Shown here piece by piece: positions 6,239-8,685 of a stretch of DNA of 8,685 nt. The notes below the pieces were generated by a model, which ran no database searches, was not told the DNA's origin, and worked only from the letters and a program-made list of their open reading frames with translations. Within the stretch, counting starts at the first letter, position 1, and each line of letters opens with the position of its first letter. The translations under genes and the position numbers were made by a program. The stretch comes from Candidatus Neomicrothrix sp. UBA4542. GTDB lineage: Bacteria > Actinomycetota > Acidimicrobiia > Acidimicrobiales > Poriferisodalaceae. Where the stretch lies: assembly GCA_002388005.1 (NCBI GenBank), contig DGLO01000047.1, forward strand, positions 1-8,685, given 5' to 3'.

Positions 6239-7113
6239 ATGTCCCCCGAACCAAACTCCACCAAATCAACCACCACTGCCCAGTGATCGGAAGGAGTCAC
6301 CCCATTCACAGGTTCAATTCCGGCGAGAAACGCGGACGAAATGTTGCCCAGAGGGGTGGATCGCGGCCACGAGATGAAGACATAATCCAATCGTCTTTGA
6401 GGCCAGGCCGCTGCCGTCAGATACGGATTGGCTTTGTCCCACGTCCAACCGGGTGAATCGTTGCACTGAGGCCAAGCGTCGGTCATTGCTAGACCCGGAA
6501 CAGGGGTGGGTGCTTCGCCCGTGATCATCCGAATTTCGTCGGAGTTTGGCGTCGAGTTGAAATCTCCTGCTAGAACCACCGGATGCCCTTCGAGAGTGTG
6601 ATTCGCAGCGACTAGGTCGAAGATGGCTTGCACCTGTTTTTGGCGACGTTGACTCTGGTCGAACCGGTGATCTAAGTGGGTACAGATAACGGGAACGTGA
6701 ATGTCGCCCCGGTCAAGTGTCGCCGACAACGCCCACCTTGTGCCCGGACCCTCGGTGGGGGGTAACTGAATGCTTTCCGTATCGGTTATCTGATATTTAC
6801 TCATGATCGCGTTACCGAACGAATAGCCGTTCCACCAACGCTCAGGTGTACGAGCATGAAACATGCCCAATTGAGATGCGAAGTTACTCACCTGGTCCTC
6901 GCCATCCTCAGCGCTCCAGACTTCTTGCAAGCAGACAATGTCCGGTGCCAGGTCTCTTAACGTTCGCAAGATCGCTTCCTGACGAGGCTCCCATTCGCCA
7001 AACCGCCACCAAACATTCCAGGTCACCACTCGCACACAGCCACCGTAATCGGCGCTTTCCGGGCTTGACTGTATGAACATTGAGAATCTTGACGATCTCA
7101 GATCTGTTGCCAT
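6235..7113 (-). CDS. Endonuclease/exonuclease/phosphatase (EEP) fold hydrolase
   Basis: This is a 292-residue metal-dependent phosphoesterase. The complete EEP active-site set is present: TWNVWW with Asn33, CLQEVW with Glu64 (metal ligand), GNAI with Asn101, CTHLDH with His146, GDFNSTP with Asp184 and Asn186, RRLDYVF with Asp243, and SDHWAV with Asp276 and His277. The fold covers about 27-285. The family includes AP endonucleases, sphingomyelinases, inositol phosphatases and DNases, and the residues seen do not discriminate among them. No signal peptide or membrane segment is evident, so a cytosolic location is likely. ATG 7113 has no good Shine-Dalgarno. Met12 (7080) or the GTG at codon 27 (7035) are possible alternative starts, since the conserved fold begins at Val27. 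Its stop overlaps that of the convergent acyltransferase gene. Confidence 0.9.
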   Translation of the reverse strand: MATDLRSSRFSMFIQSSPESADYGGCVRVVTWNVWWRFGEWEPRQEAILRTLRDLAPDIVCLQEVWSAEDGEDQVSNFASQLGMFHARTPERWWNGYSFGNAIMSKYQITDTESIQLPPTEGPGTRWALSATLDRGDIHVPVICTHLDHRFDQSQRRQKQVQAIFDLVAANHTLEGHPVVLAGDFNSTPNSDEIRMITGEAPTPVPGLAMTDAWPQCNDSPGWTWDKANPYLTAAAWPQRRLDYVFISWPRSTPLGNISSAFLAGIEPVNGVTPSDHWAVVVDLVEFGSGDI

Positions 7114-7147
7114 TTTTGCTTGCCGACAAGGTGTTTCGTTGCGCTAT

Positions 7148-7159
7148 TTCACTAGTGAA
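7148..7159. promoter_or_regulatory. Perfect 12-bp palindrome in divergent intergenic region
   Basis: TTCACTAGTGAA is a perfect palindrome in the 107-bp gap between the divergent EEP gene and the small lipoprotein gene. It covers the place where a -35 element would sit, relative to the TATAAG at 7179-7184. That is the expected position for a repressor operator. Confidence 0.35.
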
Positions 7160-7178
7160 TACCGCCATTGGGTACTGG

Positions 7179-7184
7179 TATAAG
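7179..7184 (+). promoter_or_regulatory. Candidate -10 box for the lipoprotein genes
   Basis: TATAAG matches the housekeeping -10 at 5 of 6 positions. It would start transcription near 7191, about 30 nt before the ATG at 7221. The region 17 bp upstream (TGAATA, 7156-7161) is a poor -35 and overlaps the palindrome at 7148-7159, which fits a regulated promoter. Confidence 0.4.
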
Positions 7185-7220
7185 AAGAATTTGATGCACT
7201 GAACATGGAAGCCTGTTGTT

Positions 7221-7379
7221 ATGCGAAAGCTCCTAGCGATTGCTCTGTCAGTGTGCGTTGTTGGCTGTACCGCAGACCGAGCGGCAACCGGAATCGAGGA
7301 ACTAGCAGGCAAGTTGATTGGCAACGCAGCCCCAGTGCCGCTCACCACAGCAGCTGTGGGCGCTGTTCCATCGTGTTAG
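7221..7379 (+). CDS. Small putative lipoprotein, 52 residues
   Basis: This short open frame is not recognised as a known family. MRKLLAIALSVCVVGC (1-16) is a compact lipoprotein signal peptide: two basic residues, a hydrophobic core, and a lipobox V13-V14-G15-Cys16. Cys16 would be lipidated, leaving a 37-residue mature peptide rich in Ala, Thr and Val that ends in Cys52. GGAAG at 7207-7211 sits 9 nt before the ATG and is a good ribosome binding site. The next lipoprotein gene begins 20-29 nt later on the same strand, so the two probably share a transcript. The signal peptide, ribosome site and context support a real gene, but at this length it remains a prediction. Export to the outer face of the cytoplasmic membrane is inferred. 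Confidence 0.6.
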   Translation: MRKLLAIALSVCVVGCTADRAATGIEELAGKLIGNAAPVPLTTAAVGAVPSC

Positions 7380-7408
7380 CACCCACTTCTTTGACCTATA
7401 TGGGACCC

Positions 7409-8685
7409 ATGAAACGTCGCAACCACCTCACACTCCTCATTGGCCTACTGGTGACCATTCTCCTGGGTGCGTGCGCCGAACAGACCTACCCCACACCAAA
7501 CCTCGACGGGGAACAGCTCGACGACGTGGTGGAGACCACACCGCCTACCACTGTCCTCGACGCTGCGTTCAGTGTCCCTGAGACAGAACCTGCAGCTTCG
7601 TTTGGGTTTCCTCACATCTGCCAAACGTGGGAAGGAATCCAGAACCGACCGGATTTAACTGAACTGCAACGACTCGCGAGCCACGACCTTGTGATTTCAA
7701 CTCCCCACGTTCTGGATCTGAATTGGGAACGCACCGACGATCAGCCATATGACGGTCTATCGACGACCCTTGTACCCACATGGAACGGTAACCCGTCGGC
7801 GAAGAAAGACTCCCTACGCCAACTCAACCCCAATTTCACGTTCGTGGCGACGGTGTACTACCGGGAAGGAAACTTTGTGGGGGATGAGAACACGCTCCCG
7901 ACCCTGTGGGATTTCGGGTACTTCCCACCTAACTCAGCGCTGTGGGTTCGAGACGAGGCAGGCGAACCAGTTCCTGCGTTCGGTATGGACGACAACCTCG
8001 ATGGAACGATCCAACCCGAAGAGATCCAGTTGGCGTTGGTCGACTTCCGTCACCCTGATCTGATCGAATTAATAGCCCAGAAAGCCCTTGCCCTGGAACA
8101 GAGCGGCGTGGTTGACGGCATCTTCTTGGACTGGTGGAACGAACGACAACGCACTGTCGGAAACTACCTTGACTGGTCCACGTTCTACATGACGTTGGAC
8201 GAGGAGGTAGAAGCACGCCTCGCCATTTTGCGACGTATCCGAGAGGTCGTCAGTGACGATTTTCTGATCATAGGAAACACCAACAACGGGACCGCACCCC
8301 AGTCCGCTCCCTACATGAACGGCATGTTCATGGAAGCAGTGAAGGCCGACACGTTTTCGGGATACACCACCCAAGAGCTGCAAACCATAGAGGACTCTCT
8401 GTATTGGGGATCAGAGAACCTGAGAGAACCACGGACGAGTTGTTTAGAAGGCTGGCGAGTTGTCTACAACTACGGAGAACCCGACCACGACGCACAGATC
8501 GCGGAACGAAACTCTGAAGAGAACCAACGGTGGATGCGCCTCATCACCACCCTGAGCTTGACCCATTCCGACGGCAACGTCGTCTTTGGTGCTGACCCCA
8601 TCGAGGCACACGCCCACAACTGGTACGACTTCTGGGACGCCGACCTTGGGCTACCGGTGAGCGACAAACGACAACTCCTCAATGA
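7409..8685 (+). CDS. Glycosidase-like TIM-barrel lipoprotein with EF-hand loop (3' end cut by window)
   Basis: An uninterrupted frame of 425 codons runs off the window. MKRRNHLTLLIGLLVTILLG (1-20) plus Ala21-Cys22 forms a lipoprotein signal with lipobox LGAC. ATG 7400 is a possible start three codons earlier, but 7409 gives the canonical n-region. A Thr/Pro/Glu-rich linker (23-65) precedes a region whose hydrophobic strands resemble a TIM barrel: DLVIST (93-98), FTFVATVY (143-150), SALWV (176-180), VDGIFLDWW (235-243), FLIIGN (285-290), MFMEAV (306-311), WRVVYNY (349-355) and NVVFGAD (390-396). Asp241 and Glu309 at strand ends are plausible catalytic acids. The pattern recalls hypothetical glycosyl hydrolase families such as GHL15. 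An EF-hand loop, DDNLDGTIQPEE (194-205), is inserted. Substrate and activity are unknown, and the C-terminus is missing. Confidence 0.7.
   Translation, partial: MKRRNHLTLLIGLLVTILLGACAEQTYPTPNLDGEQLDDVVETTPPTTVLDAAFSVPETEPAASFGFPHICQTWEGIQNRPDLTELQRLASHDLVISTPHVLDLNWERTDDQPYDGLSTTLVPTWNGNPSAKKDSLRQLNPNFTFVATVYYREGNFVGDENTLPTLWDFGYFPPNSALWVRDEAGEPVPAFGMDDNLDGTIQPEEIQLALVDFRHPDLIELIAQKALALEQSGVVDGIFLDWWNERQRTVGNYLDWSTFYMTLDEEVEARLAILRRIREVVSDDFLIIGNTNNGTAPQSAPYMNGMFMEAVKADTFSGYTTQELQTIEDSLYWGSENLREPRTSCLEGWRVVYNYGEPDHDAQIAERNSEENQRWMRLITTLSLTHSDGNVVFGADPIEAHAHNWYDFWDADLGLPVSDKRQLLN

Noticed and set aside
6908..7348. Minus-strand 146-codon frame
   Set aside because: It overlaps the EEP gene out of frame, the divergent promoter region and the small lipoprotein, and its composition is unlike a real protein.
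7318..8383. Several out-of-frame open frames on both strands over the lipoprotein region
   Set aside because: The continuous frame from 7409 to the window end, with signal peptide and barrel-like strands, accounts for the DNA. The others are Arg/Thr/Pro-rich shadows.
1..8685. CRISPR array, insertion sequence, toxin-antitoxin or phage defence system
   Set aside because: I searched by eye on both strands and found no spaced direct repeats, transposase or integrase motifs, or paired toxin-like small genes.

Overview
The window looks like chromosomal DNA from a mid-GC actinobacterium. The glycerol-3-phosphate dehydrogenase has the actinobacterial form, and a PafB/PafC-type pair of WYL regulators in tandem is an actinobacterial hallmark. 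GTG starts, very tight gene packing and a single CCA-encoding tRNA-Glu fit this. A marine or freshwater Acidimicrobiia-like lineage is my guess, but the sequence shown does not prove it.

Layout. Positions 1-446 carry no protein gene. They hold a structured element (10-78) with 5S rRNA-like words, a 12-bp palindrome (79-90), a plausible promoter (171-198), tRNA-Glu(CTC) (233-308) and a strong hairpin (361-390). A MatB-type malonyl-CoA synthetase (447-1943, +) follows. It runs head-on into glpD (1940-3676, -), and the two stop codons overlap. A 65-bp divergent gap with an operator-like palindrome separates glpD from a + strand unit: PafB-like (3742-4659), PafC-like (4656-5579) and a left-handed beta-helix acyltransferase (5600-6238). 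That unit runs head-on into an endonuclease/exonuclease/phosphatase-fold gene (6235-7113, -), again with overlapping stops. A second divergent gap (7114-7220) contains a perfect 12-bp palindrome and a TATAAG box. It leads to two adjacent lipoprotein genes: a 52-residue one (7221-7379), and a large TIM-barrel, glycosidase-like one (7409 to the window edge) with an EF-hand-type calcium loop.

How the genes work together. GlpD feeds glycerol-3-phosphate electrons into respiration, and MatB activates malonate-type acids to CoA esters. These are separate metabolic roles that share only a gene end. PafB and PafC are expected to act together as a DNA-damage-responsive regulator. Their tight linkage to an acyltransferase is a contextual observation without an obvious mechanism. 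The two lipoproteins probably form one export-linked transcription unit at the cell surface. I see no CRISPR array, transposase, phage gene or recognisable defence island. The least ordinary parts are the lipoprotein pair, the 5S-like element and the two palindromic stop-codon overlaps.
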